Source: Hungatella hathewayi WAL-18680 (GTDB lineage Bacteria; Bacillota; Clostridia; Lachnospirales; Lachnospiraceae). Taken from it: a stretch of DNA of 64,000 bases. Of the stretch, positions 49,804 to 58,898 are shown piece after piece (position 1 is the stretch's first letter; every line of letters starts with the position of its first letter). The DNA lies in contig NZ_JH379027.1 in the NCBI RefSeq assembly GCF_000235505.1, positions 310,001 to 374,000 of the forward strand, in the 5' to 3' direction. The translations under genes were made by a program, and so were the position numbers. The notes beneath the pieces are model-generated. The model had not been told where the DNA came from, did no database searches, and worked only from the letters and a program-made list of their open reading frames with translations.

Positions 49804-51966
49804 ATGGAACCTGAGAATTTGACGTTGAATATAGAAAAGTTAAACAGACAGGCGCTGTTTTGTGACGAGAACGAGGATTTCCGCATTCCGCCGGAACCGG
49901 ATGCCGGGGAGCAGGTGACGCTTCGGTTCCGGACGGCGAAGAACAATGCGGACCATGTCTATTATATAGAAGAAGGAAAAACCCTGGAAGTGGAGATGGA
50001 GAAGGCGGATAGTGATGAGATGTTTGATTACTACGAGCATCACTTCACGGTTGGGGAACAGGTGGTGTGTTACCGCTTCCGGGTGGAGAAGGGCGAGGAA
50101 ATCTGCCATTACAACCGCCTGGGGGCCGCTATGGATACCCAGAGCTGTTTCAGTTTCCGGATTACGCCGGGGTTTCACACGCCGGAATGGGCCAAGGGCG
50201 CGGTGATGTACCAGATATTTGTGGATCGGTTCCGCTGTGGCGATACCAACAACAATGTGGAGACGGGAGAGTATGTCTATATCGGGCGGCCGGTATACCG
50301 GGTGGATGAATGGGACCGCTATCCGTCCACTATGGATGTGGGATGCTTTTATGGCGGAGATCTGCAAGGTGTCCGGGATAAGTTGGATTATATCCAGTCC
50401 CTGGGGGTGGAAGTCATTTATTTCAACCCTATCTTTGTGTCGCCGTCCAACCACAAGTACGACTGCCAGGATTACGACCATATTGACCCCCATTACGGGA
50501 AAATTGTGAAGGATGGCGGGGAACTGGTGGCGGAGGACGCCAAGGACAACAGCGGCGCGTCCAAATATGTGATCCGTTCGGCGGATAAGGCCAATCTGGA
50601 TGCCAGTGACAAGTTTTTTGCCGATTTTATGGAGGAGATACACAGCCGGGGGATGAGAGTTATCATTGACGGCGTGTTTAATCACTGCGGCTCCTTTAAC
50701 AAGTGGCTGGACAGGGAATTGATTTATGAGCGGGACGGCTCCTACGATTGCGGAGCCTATGTGTCGGCGGACAGTCCCTACCGGACTTTCTTCAAGTTCT
50801 TCCGGGAGGACGCGTGGCCGAATAATCCCAACTACGACGGATGGTGGGGCCATGACACGCTGCCGAAGCTGAATTACGAGGAGTCGCCGAAGCTGTATGA
50901 GTACATTATGAATATAGCCAGAAAATGGGTGTCTCCGCCCTACTGTGTGGATGGCTGGCGGCTGGATGTGGCGGCGGATTTGGGCCACAGCAGTGAGTTT
51001 AACCATCAGTTCTGGAGAGATTTCCGGAAGGTGGTCAAGGAGGCCAACCCGGAGGCGTTGATTCTGGCGGAGCACTATGGGGACCCTATCGAATGGCTTC
51101 AGGGGGACCAGTGGGATACCATTATGAATTATGACGCGTTTATGGAGCCGCTGACCTGGTTTTTGACAGGGATGGAGAAGCACAGCGACGAGTGCAACGC
51201 GAGTCTTTACGGGGACGGGGAGAATTTCTTCCGCTCCATGTATTACCACATGAGCCGGATGCAGACCCAGTCGGTGCAGACAGCCATGAACGAGCTGTCC
51301 AACCACGACCATTCCCGGTTTATGACGAGGACCAACCGGACTGTGGGCCGTATCGGCAATATGGGACCGGCCGCGGCGGAGAAGGGCGTGCATCACGGGA
51401 TTTTCCGGGAGGGCGTGCTGATTCAGATGACCTGGCCGGGGGCGCCGACCATCTATTACGGCGACGAGACCGGCATGTGCGGCTGGACGGACCCGGACAA
51501 CCGGAGAACCTATCCCTGGGGACGGGAGGACCACGAGCTGATCGAGTTCCACAAGTATATGGTGAGTATCCATAAAAAGAACGCGGCGCTTCGCAGGGGC
51601 TCTTTGAAGAAGTTGCTGGCGGACAGACAGCTGATATCCTACGGCCGCTTCTGTGGCAATAACCGCTGCGTGGTAGTGGTGAATAACAGTGCCGTCAGCC
51701 GTACCGTGAAGGTACCGGTCTGGGAAATCGGAATCTGCGACAATGACCGGTTGACGAGAGTGATGATGACGTATACGGAAGGGTATAACGTGGGCGCCGT
51801 GGACTGCCCGGTGGAAGATGGGATATTGACATTGGAGATGTGTGGAAACTCAGGGATAGTGCTGGTGTCCAATAAAGATGAGCGGAGAGAGCCGGTAGAG
51901 AAAAACGAACAGGCCGGGCAAAGCAAACAACTAGAGCAAAGCGAACAGATAAAACCAGCTGAATAA
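49804..51966 (+). CDS. Alpha-amylase family (GH13) neopullulanase/cyclomaltodextrinase-like enzyme
   Basis: Cytoplasmic enzyme acting on maltodextrins, cyclodextrins or pullulan-derived sugars. The 720-residue protein has an N-terminal CBM34-like domain (~1-125), then the GH13 barrel with nucleophile Asp388 in DGWRLDVAAD, acid Glu423 in LILAEHYGD and the transition-state Asp502 in LSNHDHSRF, and a C-terminal beta domain. There is no signal peptide. The last ~28 residues are a Glu/Gln/Lys repeat tail with EQ and SKQ units. Start at 49804 is preceded by GAAGGGA; an ATG at 49771 is possible. Confidence 0.87.
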   Translation: MEPENLTLNIEKLNRQALFCDENEDFRIPPEPDAGEQVTLRFRTAKNNADHVYYIEEGKTLEVEMEKADSDEMFDYYEHHFTVGEQVVCYRFRVEKGEEICHYNRLGAAMDTQSCFSFRITPGFHTPEWAKGAVMYQIFVDRFRCGDTNNNVETGEYVYIGRPVYRVDEWDRYPSTMDVGCFYGGDLQGVRDKLDYIQSLGVEVIYFNPIFVSPSNHKYDCQDYDHIDPHYGKIVKDGGELVAEDAKDNSGASKYVIRSADKANLDASDKFFADFMEEIHSRGMRVIIDGVFNHCGSFNKWLDRELIYERDGSYDCGAYVSADSPYRTFFKFFREDAWPNNPNYDGWWGHDTLPKLNYEESPKLYEYIMNIARKWVSPPYCVDGWRLDVAADLGHSSEFNHQFWRDFRKVVKEANPEALILAEHYGDPIEWLQGDQWDTIMNYDAFMEPLTWFLTGMEKHSDECNASLYGDGENFFRSMYYHMSRMQTQSVQTAMNELSNHDHSRFMTRTNRTVGRIGNMGPAAAEKGVHHGIFREGVLIQMTWPGAPTIYYGDETGMCGWTDPDNRRTYPWGREDHELIEFHKYMVSIHKKNAALRRGSLKKLLADRQLISYGRFCGNNRCVVVVNNSAVSRTVKVPVWEIGICDNDRLTRVMMTYTEGYNVGAVDCPVEDGILTLEMCGNSGIVLVSNKDERREPVEKNEQAGQSKQLEQSEQIKPAE

Positions 51967-51979
51967 GCAGACAGATATT

Positions 51980-52019
51980 AGAACCCGGCGGATGACAAGT
52001 CCGTCCGGGTTCTTTTTTT
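51980..52019 (+). terminator. Terminator after the GH13 gene
   Basis: Arms GAACCCGGcGGA and TCCgtCCGGGTTC, followed by seven T. Confidence 0.88.
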
Positions 52020-52064
52020 ATGAAAATTACGCAAACGATTGGGTAATATTTTTTGCTAATGGAG

Positions 52065-52114
52065 TTGACAAATTGATTTACATAGGGTAATATTCATATA
52101 TACACACGTGTTGA
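52065..52114 (+). promoter_or_regulatory. Promoter and putative LacI operator of the fucose-isomerase-like gene
   Basis: TTGACA (52065-52070), 17-bp spacer, TAATAT (52088-52093), then TACACACGTGTTGA at 52101-52114 over the expected start point. The latter resembles the perfect palindrome at 54721-54734 and has the CG centre typical of LacI-family operators, so repression is expected. Confidence 0.7.
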
Positions 52115-52158
52115 TAAAGAAATAATTTAACATATTACACAAAACGAAAGGAGGAGCT

Positions 52159-53505
52159 ATGGAGAAACAATTGAATATTGGTTTTCTTACCACCTACTCC
52201 GGACGGTGGCCCCAGGAGGTACCTAATCAGAGGAACCGGGAGTACGGGGACTGGCTGGAGGCGAATCTGCCAAAACTTCATGTGGTGAGGGCGGATGTGC
52301 TGGGATGCGGGAAAGCCGAGGTGGCTGCCATAACCAGGCAGTTTAAGGAAGCGGAAGTGGATGTCATCGTGATGGTGTACGGAGCATTTACAGGAGATGA
52401 CATATCGACCTATCTGAGTGAGATGCTGAAGGTTCCGATTATCCTGTGGGCGCCCTACGAGGTACCGTTTCAGAAGGACGACAGACTTTACTCCAACGCC
52501 CTGTGCGCCATGACCATGAATTCAGCGGCCCTTCGCAGAGTGGGAGTCAAGTGCCACACCGTCTACGGGAGCTGGGATGATGAGCGGGCGGCCAGGAAGG
52601 TGAAGTCCCTGCTGATGGCCTACCACACGGTGAAATGTCTGAAACATACCCAGCTTGGTCTGCTCGGTTACCGGCCTACGGCATTTTACAATTGTGCCTT
52701 TGACGAATCCCTGATTCGCAGAGTGTTCGGTGTGAAGATTGAGGAGACGGATTTGAAGGTGGTGTTTGACAAGATGGACGCCCTGCTGAAGGAAGCGTAC
52801 GAGGCGGACATGGCGAAGATGGAGCAGGAATTTGACACCAGCAGAGTGCCGGAGGGACATTTAGAGAATCACTCCAAACTGTATCTGGCATTGAAGGACG
52901 TGATGGCGGAGCAGGGCTACGATTTCGGAACGTTGAAATGCTGGCCGGAGATGGGCAATTTACATACGACGCCATGCGCGGTATTGGGGCGATTGGCGGA
53001 CGAGGGCATCAATATTGGATGCGAGGGCGACGTGGACGCGGAGCTGGCCCAGATGGCCGAGTTCTATCTGACCGGGCAGCCCAGCTTTATTACCGATATG
53101 ATTAACATTGACGAGAAAGAGAATGTGATGACATTCTGGCATTGCGGCAACGCGGCGCCATCTCTGTGCAACCCCAAGTATCCGGTATCCATGTGCAACC
53201 ATCCGCTGGCTGGACAGGGAACCGCCTTTTACGGGGCGCTGAAACCCGGTAAGGTGACTGCCGCCAGATTCTGTAATCTGGGCGGGGAATACAAGCTGTT
53301 CCTGCTGTGGGGAGAAGCGGTGGATATGGACCGATATACCAAAGGCATCATGGCCAATATCCGGGTGGAGAAACCGGTGAGAGAGATTATTGAGCAGATC
53401 ATCGAGGAGGGAGTGCCCCACCATTACAGCCTTGTATGGGCGGATGTGGCAGACGAACTGAAGGAAGTCTGCGGGCTGCTTGGAATCCAGGTGATTGAGG
53501 CATAG
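52159..53505 (+). CDS. L-fucose/L-arabinose isomerase-family protein
   Basis: A 448-residue cytoplasmic protein of the FucI/AraA-like ketol isomerase family, which converts aldoses to ketoses with a divalent metal. The N-terminal Rossmann-like part is visible (VIVMVYGAFTGDDIS, PIILWAPYEVP), as is a C-terminal isomerase part with acidic metal-site candidates (CEGDVDAELAQM, FWHCGNAAPSL). It is shorter than canonical FucI (~590 residues). The following gene is a LacI regulator and a matching operator lies at the promoter. Substrate is unknown; a deoxy or modified hexose is likely. Confidence 0.75.
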   Translation: MEKQLNIGFLTTYSGRWPQEVPNQRNREYGDWLEANLPKLHVVRADVLGCGKAEVAAITRQFKEAEVDVIVMVYGAFTGDDISTYLSEMLKVPIILWAPYEVPFQKDDRLYSNALCAMTMNSAALRRVGVKCHTVYGSWDDERAARKVKSLLMAYHTVKCLKHTQLGLLGYRPTAFYNCAFDESLIRRVFGVKIEETDLKVVFDKMDALLKEAYEADMAKMEQEFDTSRVPEGHLENHSKLYLALKDVMAEQGYDFGTLKCWPEMGNLHTTPCAVLGRLADEGINIGCEGDVDAELAQMAEFYLTGQPSFITDMINIDEKENVMTFWHCGNAAPSLCNPKYPVSMCNHPLAGQGTAFYGALKPGKVTAARFCNLGGEYKLFLLWGEAVDMDRYTKGIMANIRVEKPVREIIEQIIEEGVPHHYSLVWADVADELKEVCGLLGIQVIEA

Positions 53506-53581
53506 GACCTGCGGGCAGCGTGGCAGAGTTAGTTATCCGAAAGCATCAGGCGAAATAACCGCATGAAATGGAAAGGAACAT

Positions 53582-53633
53582 TTGACAGCTGTCTGAGGAA
53601 AAGATAAACTATACATATTCGATGATATAGTTT
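53582..53633 (+). promoter_or_regulatory. Promoter and 28-bp inverted repeat before the lacI-type gene
   Basis: TTGACA (53582-53587), 17-bp spacer, TAAACT (53605-53610). Perfect arms AAACTATA (53606-53613) and TATAGTTT (53626-53633) begin at the -10 and span the transcript start, so they may be a second operator or a leader hairpin. Confidence 0.6.
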
Positions 53634-53650
53634 AGAAAAGAGGATTTCCT

Positions 53651-54661
53651 ATGAATCAGAACGGTGAACGGGTGACAAGGGCGGATGTGGCGAAGCTGGC
53701 GGGTGTCAGCGAGACCATCGTCTCCTATGTGATAAACAATAACCGCTACGTAGCCAAGGAAAAGCGTGTACGGGTGGAGGAAGCCATCAGCGCGCTGAAC
53801 TACCGGCCCAACAACGTGGCGAGAGCATTAAAAGGCAAGCACAGCAATCAGATCCTGTTTATTGCCGACCAGATAACCAACGAGTATTTCAGCCGCATTG
53901 TCAGCGAGATGGATAAATACGCCTACGAGGCGGGCTATCTGATCTCCCTGTGCGCCAACCGGAACACGCCGGAATTTGTGTCCCAGGTCATCAGCAGACA
54001 GTATGACGGCATCATTATCAGTTCCACCAGCTTTCCCACGGAATATGTGAAGGAGTTGGACAATGCGGGGATTCCTGTGGTGATGTTTAAGCACCGCAGA
54101 AGGCAGCAGCTGCCGGAGCGGGTGGCCGTTCTGGCGTCCGGACTGTATACGGGGGCCAGAGACTGTGTCAGCCATCTGGCGGAGACCGGGAGGAAGAATA
54201 TTATCTACATCGACCGTATCAGCCGCAGAGGAAACCGGAGCACGGAAGATGATTTGAGGCTCAGCGGATTTGTTGATGAGATGAACGCGAGGGGATTCCG
54301 TCTGGATGAGTATAGCACCGTGGCCGGCTGCCACAATGAGATGGAGCTGACAGAGGCGGTGGCAAAACGATTGAAGGAAGGCCCCAAAGTAGACGGAATG
54401 TTTGGCAGAAATGATATGGTAGCCTGTATCGCCATGAATGCGGCCATGAGCCTTGGTTACAAGGTGCCGCAGGATTTGGGCGTTATCGGCTTTGATAACT
54501 CCAGCATCAGCCAGTTCTGTTCCCCACGTCTCAGCACCATGGAGATGCAGCGGGAGGAAATCAGTCGTACGGCGATCCAGATGATTATGGATATGGTGGA
54601 CGGAAAACGGCCGGAGAATGCGGAGTTTCGCACGAATTTAATCGTGCGGGAGAGTACCTGA
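53651..54661 (+). CDS. LacI-family transcriptional regulator
   Basis: A 336-residue repressor. Residues 8-60 form the LacI HTH and hinge (VTRADVAKLAGVSETIVSYV, then NYRPNNVARALKG), and the rest a periplasmic-binding-protein-like sensor (ILFIADQITNEYFSRIV; late LGVIGFDNSSI). It lies between the fucose-isomerase-like gene and the importer, both preceded by the same TACACnCGnGTGTA-type site, so it probably represses the whole cluster until a sugar is present. Confidence 0.92.
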   Translation: MNQNGERVTRADVAKLAGVSETIVSYVINNNRYVAKEKRVRVEEAISALNYRPNNVARALKGKHSNQILFIADQITNEYFSRIVSEMDKYAYEAGYLISLCANRNTPEFVSQVISRQYDGIIISSTSFPTEYVKELDNAGIPVVMFKHRRRQQLPERVAVLASGLYTGARDCVSHLAETGRKNIIYIDRISRRGNRSTEDDLRLSGFVDEMNARGFRLDEYSTVAGCHNEMELTEAVAKRLKEGPKVDGMFGRNDMVACIAMNAAMSLGYKVPQDLGVIGFDNSSISQFCSPRLSTMEMQREEISRTAIQMIMDMVDGKRPENAEFRTNLIVREST

Positions 54662-54720
54662 TGGAAGGGGTACTCTCTGTGATAAGAAAATTGCGGAATT
54701 GAGGTTTTTTGTCCCAGATA

Positions 54721-54734
54721 TACACACGAGTGTA
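54721..54734. promoter_or_regulatory. Putative LacI operator upstream of the importer
   Basis: TACACACGAGTGTA is a perfect dyad (TACAC/GTGTA arms, CG centre). The related site at 52101-52114 precedes the isomerase gene. Confidence 0.7.
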
Positions 54735-54811
54735 CAAATGCGGGGAGGACAACGTGGGACGCTCCGGTCATACGGCCGGAAACCTGGATTCTGTGATGAG
54801 ATAAACCTAAA

Positions 54812-54821
54812 ACAAAATGTT
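54812..54821 (+). promoter_or_regulatory. Single ACAAAATGTT dyad site before the importer
   Basis: ACAAAATGTT lies about 25 bp before the binding-protein start codon, matching the sites at 9363-9394, 15993-16033 and 19498-19706. Only one copy is present here, downstream of the LacI site. Confidence 0.45.
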
Positions 54822-54845
54822 AAAGAGAAAGAGAGGGTATTATTT

Positions 54846-56198
54846 ATGAAGAAAAGACTGTTAGCACTTGCAATGGCATCAGTTATGGTTATCGGAACAG
54901 GATGTTCCAGCGGAAAGACTGACGCACCGGCCACAACACCGGCACAGACGGAGGCTAAGACAGAGTCCAAGGCGGAGACCGACGCACCGAAGGAGACGGA
55001 AGGCTCCATGGAGCCAGTGACCATCAAGGTAGCCAACTACGCGCTGTTGGAGCAGGGCTACGAGGCATTCTGGAACGGCGTAAAGACCGGTTTTGAGGCG
55101 GAGAACCCCAACATTACCATCGAGTGGGTGACAGCCCCTTACGGCGAGATTGTGAACCAGGTTATCAACATGGCAGGCGGCGGTGACAGAATTGATATGA
55201 TATTCGGCGAGATTGGATGGGTACCAGGTCTTGCGGATGCAGGGCTTACCGTGCCGGTAACCGATGTACTGCCGGCCGACTATCTGGCGGATTTCTATCC
55301 GGCGATTCTGGATTCCTTCAACATTGACGGCCAGCCTTACGGACTGCCCATGTACGTGTCTCCCTACGTTCTGTACTACAATACGGAACTGTTTGAGCAG
55401 GCAGGTCTTGACCCGGCGGCTCCTCCGACAACCTATGATGAGATGTTAGAGTATGCGGAGAAACTCTCCAAACTGAAAGACTCCAACGGTAACCCGGTTT
55501 ACGCCTTTGGCCAGACAACAGCATCCGTACCGGTATCCGGTTCCTCGATTAACGGCATGATTTTCAACTTCGGCGGCACTCTGCTGGCAGACGACGGCAC
55601 CTTAAGCGTTGACAACCAGGGATTCAAGGATGCCATCACCATGTTAAAGACACTGGATGAGAAGGGCTACAACCCGCAGAATGCGAAGTTAAAAGACTTG
55701 AGAAACTTGTTTGCACTGGGACAGCTGGCAATGTACTATGACCAGTCCTGGGGCTTCAACGGAATTCAGTCTATCAACCCGGATGCCAAGAACTTTACCG
55801 CTTCCGCAAAACCACTGTCAGGCGGAGCAGGCAAGGGACAGAGTATCTTACAGGCACACTGCCTGATGTATGCCGACAACGGCGATGCTCAGAGAGAGGC
55901 ATGCAGCAAGCTGACCCAGTATCTGGTAACCTCTGAAGTGTTAAATGATTATCTTGCAAACATTACACCTGCTTATCCGGCGAAAAAGGATATGGAAGGC
56001 AGCGAGAATATGAACCCGGTACTGGCAGGCGCGGCAGGTTCCGCTGAGAATGTAACCGCCCAGGTATTCGTTCCCCAGATTAATGATTTGAACCTGGAGC
56101 TGTGTACACTGGCACAGTCCGTAACCGTATCCGGCAAGGATGTGGACGCGGCGATTGCGGACTTTAAGAAAGCGGCGGAAGCGATTCTGGAGCAGTAG
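54846..56198 (+). CDS. Carbohydrate ABC transporter substrate-binding lipoprotein (CUT1)
   Basis: Captures a sugar for the permeases at 56243 and 57169. The 450-residue protein has a lipoprotein signal peptide with lipobox GTGC and Cys20, an Ala/Thr/Glu-rich linker, and the SBP family 1 fold. It is preceded by a LacI operator and a dyad site. The sulfatase and aldolase downstream suggest a sulfated sugar or small glycan fragment. Confidence 0.9.
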   Translation: MKKRLLALAMASVMVIGTGCSSGKTDAPATTPAQTEAKTESKAETDAPKETEGSMEPVTIKVANYALLEQGYEAFWNGVKTGFEAENPNITIEWVTAPYGEIVNQVINMAGGGDRIDMIFGEIGWVPGLADAGLTVPVTDVLPADYLADFYPAILDSFNIDGQPYGLPMYVSPYVLYYNTELFEQAGLDPAAPPTTYDEMLEYAEKLSKLKDSNGNPVYAFGQTTASVPVSGSSINGMIFNFGGTLLADDGTLSVDNQGFKDAITMLKTLDEKGYNPQNAKLKDLRNLFALGQLAMYYDQSWGFNGIQSINPDAKNFTASAKPLSGGAGKGQSILQAHCLMYADNGDAQREACSKLTQYLVTSEVLNDYLANITPAYPAKKDMEGSENMNPVLAGAAGSAENVTAQVFVPQINDLNLELCTLAQSVTVSGKDVDAAIADFKKAAEAILEQ

Positions 56199-56242
56199 AA
56201 GAGCAGACGCAGATTCGGAAATGAAGATATGGAGGTATTTTT

Positions 56243-57154
56243 ATGGAACGTGGCAGAACGTTAAGCAGGTCAATGAAAGATAAACTGTTTTCGCTGCTTC
56301 TGGCATCACCGGCAATCATCATGACGACCGTTTTTATTCTGGTTCCCGTGGTTGACTCGGTTATCAAGAGCTTTACGAAGTACCAGATAAAAAATATCAT
56401 CAGTGGAAAACCGGGAACCTGGAATAATTTTCAGAACTATATCAAGTTATTTCAGAATGCAAAGCTGCCGCAGGCCATATCGAATACATTTATCTTCGTG
56501 ATTGTGGTGGTACTGAGTGCATTTATCCTCGGTATGGCATTGTCTCTGATACTGAACAGCAATGTAAAAGGGGCAAAGATTATTCAGGGCGTTATGATGA
56601 CGCCCTGGGTAATCCCCACGGTTATCTCGGCCTTAATCTGGATGTGGCTGTTCCAGCCCCAGTACGGCCTGGTGAAATATCTGATTTCGGTGTTTAGCGG
56701 CGGGACGGTAACGAATCTTGCGGTGCTGAATAACCCGAAAACAGCCCTCATGGGCGTCAGTATCGCGGCGCTGTGGAAGCAGGTCCCGCTGATGACCCTG
56801 TTACTCCTGGCAGGACTTCAGAACGTGCCGGAGGAGCTTTTGGAGGCGGCCACGGTGGACGGCGCCAACCGGGTGCAGAAGTTCCTGCACATCACGATAC
56901 CCAGCATGCGGAGCGTCATCAGTATCGCGGTATCCATGTCCATCATTGAGAATTTCAAGCAGTTCCCGCTGTTCTGGACCATGACCGGAGGCGGACCGGA
57001 CGGAGCAACGACCACACTGGCTATCTTAAGTTACCGGGAGGCGTTTGTCAGCCAGGATTTAGGTTCCGGCGCGGCGGTAACCACCGTCTGGATGCTGTTG
57101 ATGATTGGCGTTATCTTTATCTACAACAAGCTGTTTAAAAAATCTGACGATTAA
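56243..57154 (+). CDS. Carbohydrate ABC transporter permease (MalF type)
   Basis: A 303-residue membrane subunit with six membrane segments and the EAA loop (LLEAATVDGANRVQKFLHITI). TGGAGG precedes the ATG. No ATPase gene lies in the cluster, so it must use a shared one. Confidence 0.9.
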   Translation: MERGRTLSRSMKDKLFSLLLASPAIIMTTVFILVPVVDSVIKSFTKYQIKNIISGKPGTWNNFQNYIKLFQNAKLPQAISNTFIFVIVVVLSAFILGMALSLILNSNVKGAKIIQGVMMTPWVIPTVISALIWMWLFQPQYGLVKYLISVFSGGTVTNLAVLNNPKTALMGVSIAALWKQVPLMTLLLLAGLQNVPEELLEAATVDGANRVQKFLHITIPSMRSVISIAVSMSIIENFKQFPLFWTMTGGGPDGATTTLAILSYREAFVSQDLGSGAAVTTVWMLLMIGVIFIYNKLFKKSDD

Positions 57155-57168
57155 GGAGGGGAATAGCC

Positions 57169-58008
57169 ATGAAGAGAAAACAGATAGGACTTCAGTGTCT
57201 GATGTATGCGATTATGGCCCTGATTCTTGTATTTCTGCTGTTCCCCGTCTACTGGATGGTTGTGACAGCTTTGAAAACCAATATGGAGGCTTACAAATAT
57301 CCTCCCACCCTGGCGCCAAACGAACCGACGGTGTCCAGTTTCAAGAGCCTGCTGACGGTAAATAATCAGTTTTTTGTATACTATAAGAACAACTTTATTG
57401 TCTCCGGCTTTGCAGCATTGATTTCCACCTGTGTGGCACTGGTATCCGGTTATGCGCTGTCCCGTTTTCATTTCAAATGGAACCGGTGGATTCTGGCGGG
57501 CCTGTTATCATCCCAGATGTTCCCGGTTGTCAGCCGTATGATATCCCTGTACGGACTGCTTGGGAAAGTAAACCTGATTAACACCAGAGTCGGGCTGATA
57601 CTGGCCGTGGTGGCGGCGCAGATTCCGTTCTGCACCATCCTGATGTCCAGTTTCTACGACGCAATACCCAGGGAACTGGAGGAGGCGGCCACGGTAGACG
57701 GCTCCAAGCGTTTCCAGACCCTGTTCCAGGTGATTGTGCCTTTGGTGAAGCCTGGAATCCTGGCGGTAGGCATTTATTCCTTCCTGATGACATGGGATGA
57801 TTATCTGCATGCGGCCACGCTGATTCAGACAGATGCCCTGCGGACGCTGTCAGTAGGAATTGCACTTCGCTATCTCGGTGAGCTTTCCTATGACTGGTCG
57901 CTGGTCAACGCCATCTCCGTTGTGGGGGCGCTGCCGATGATTCTGCTGTTTGTCTTCTTCCAGAAGTATATGGTGAAGGGACTTGTTGCAGGGGCAGTAA
58001 AAGGATAG
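57169..58008 (+). CDS. Carbohydrate ABC transporter permease (MalG type)
   Basis: Partner permease of 279 residues, six membrane segments and the EAA loop (LEEAATVDGSKRFQTLFQVI). AAGGAGGGGA lies before the start. It is followed 22 bp later by the class II aldolase. Confidence 0.9.
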   Translation: MKRKQIGLQCLMYAIMALILVFLLFPVYWMVVTALKTNMEAYKYPPTLAPNEPTVSSFKSLLTVNNQFFVYYKNNFIVSGFAALISTCVALVSGYALSRFHFKWNRWILAGLLSSQMFPVVSRMISLYGLLGKVNLINTRVGLILAVVAAQIPFCTILMSSFYDAIPRELEEAATVDGSKRFQTLFQVIVPLVKPGILAVGIYSFLMTWDDYLHAATLIQTDALRTLSVGIALRYLGELSYDWSLVNAISVVGALPMILLFVFFQKYMVKGLVAGAVKG

Positions 58009-58030
58009 CAGAAAAAAGGAGAATACAACT

Positions 58031-58894
58031 ATGTTAGTGACAAATAGAGAGAATATGATACATGCGGCCAAGTCCGGCTACGCCATACCGGCCATTAACA
58101 CCCAGGGGGGGAATTTTGACATCATCTGGGCAGTCTGCAAGGCGGCGGAGGAGTTGAAATCCCCAGTCATTCTGGCCCATTATGTGAACACGGGAGCTTA
58201 CTCTGGCCATGACTGGTTTGTGGAGGTGTGCCGCTGGTGCGCCAACAAGGTGTCGGTGCCGGTGTCCATTCATCTGGACCACGGAGCGGATTTTGAAATC
58301 TGCATGGAGGCGTTAAAGCTGGGATTCACGTCGGTGATGATTGACGGTTCCACAAAGCCCATCGAGGAAAATGCGGCCATGACCAACGAGGTTATCAAGG
58401 TGGCCAAATGCTTCGACGTGCCGGTGGAAGCCGAGATAGGGGAACTCCTCCGTCTCGACAACCTGGGAACGGTGATGGAGAACAAGAATATCGTGGACCC
58501 GGAGGAAGTGAGACGGTTCCTGGAACTATGCCAACCGGATTCATTGGCTATCGGTATCGGCAATGCTCACGGGTATTACCGGGGCGAGCCGGATATCCAT
58601 CTGGACGTTTTGAAGGCGGTGAGGGAGTTCACGGATATTCCGCTGGTGCTTCACGGCTGTACGGGAATGAAGGAAGAGGTTGTGAAAGAGGCCATTAAGC
58701 TGGGCGTGGCGAAGATTAACTTCGGCACGGAAATCCGGTATAAATATGTGGAGCATTACGAGGAAGGTCTTAGGACGCTGAACCACCAGGGACATTCCTG
58801 GAAGCTGTCCCAGTTTGCCAACGAAAAACTGCAGGAGGATGTGAAGAAGATTATCCTGCTGGCCGGCTCGGACGGGAAAGCGGAAGCAAGGTGA
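58031..58894 (+). CDS. Class II fructose/tagatose-bisphosphate aldolase family protein (GatY/KbaY-like)
   Basis: Zinc aldolase that splits a ketose (bis)phosphate to dihydroxyacetone phosphate and an aldehyde. The 287-residue protein has catalytic Asp83 and zinc ligands His84, His180 and His208 in HLDHG, GNAHG and VLHGC, at the same positions as GatY/KbaY. In GalNAc pathways such an aldolase follows an AgaS-type SIS enzyme, and one is present at 60292, but no phosphofructo- or tagatose-6-phosphate kinase is in the cluster. Substrate remains open. Confidence 0.88.
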   Translation: MLVTNRENMIHAAKSGYAIPAINTQGGNFDIIWAVCKAAEELKSPVILAHYVNTGAYSGHDWFVEVCRWCANKVSVPVSIHLDHGADFEICMEALKLGFTSVMIDGSTKPIEENAAMTNEVIKVAKCFDVPVEAEIGELLRLDNLGTVMENKNIVDPEEVRRFLELCQPDSLAIGIGNAHGYYRGEPDIHLDVLKAVREFTDIPLVLHGCTGMKEEVVKEAIKLGVAKINFGTEIRYKYVEHYEEGLRTLNHQGHSWKLSQFANEKLQEDVKKIILLAGSDGKAEAR

Positions 58895-58898
58895 CGGG

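Noticed and set aside
49840-51573. 577-codon open frame on the minus strand opposite the GH13 gene
   Set aside because: It is a shadow of the GH13 gene, with unusual composition rich in His, Val and Ile and no recognisable domain. Similar long antisense frames opposite ftsH, the GH2 gene and the sugar operon were dropped for the same reason.
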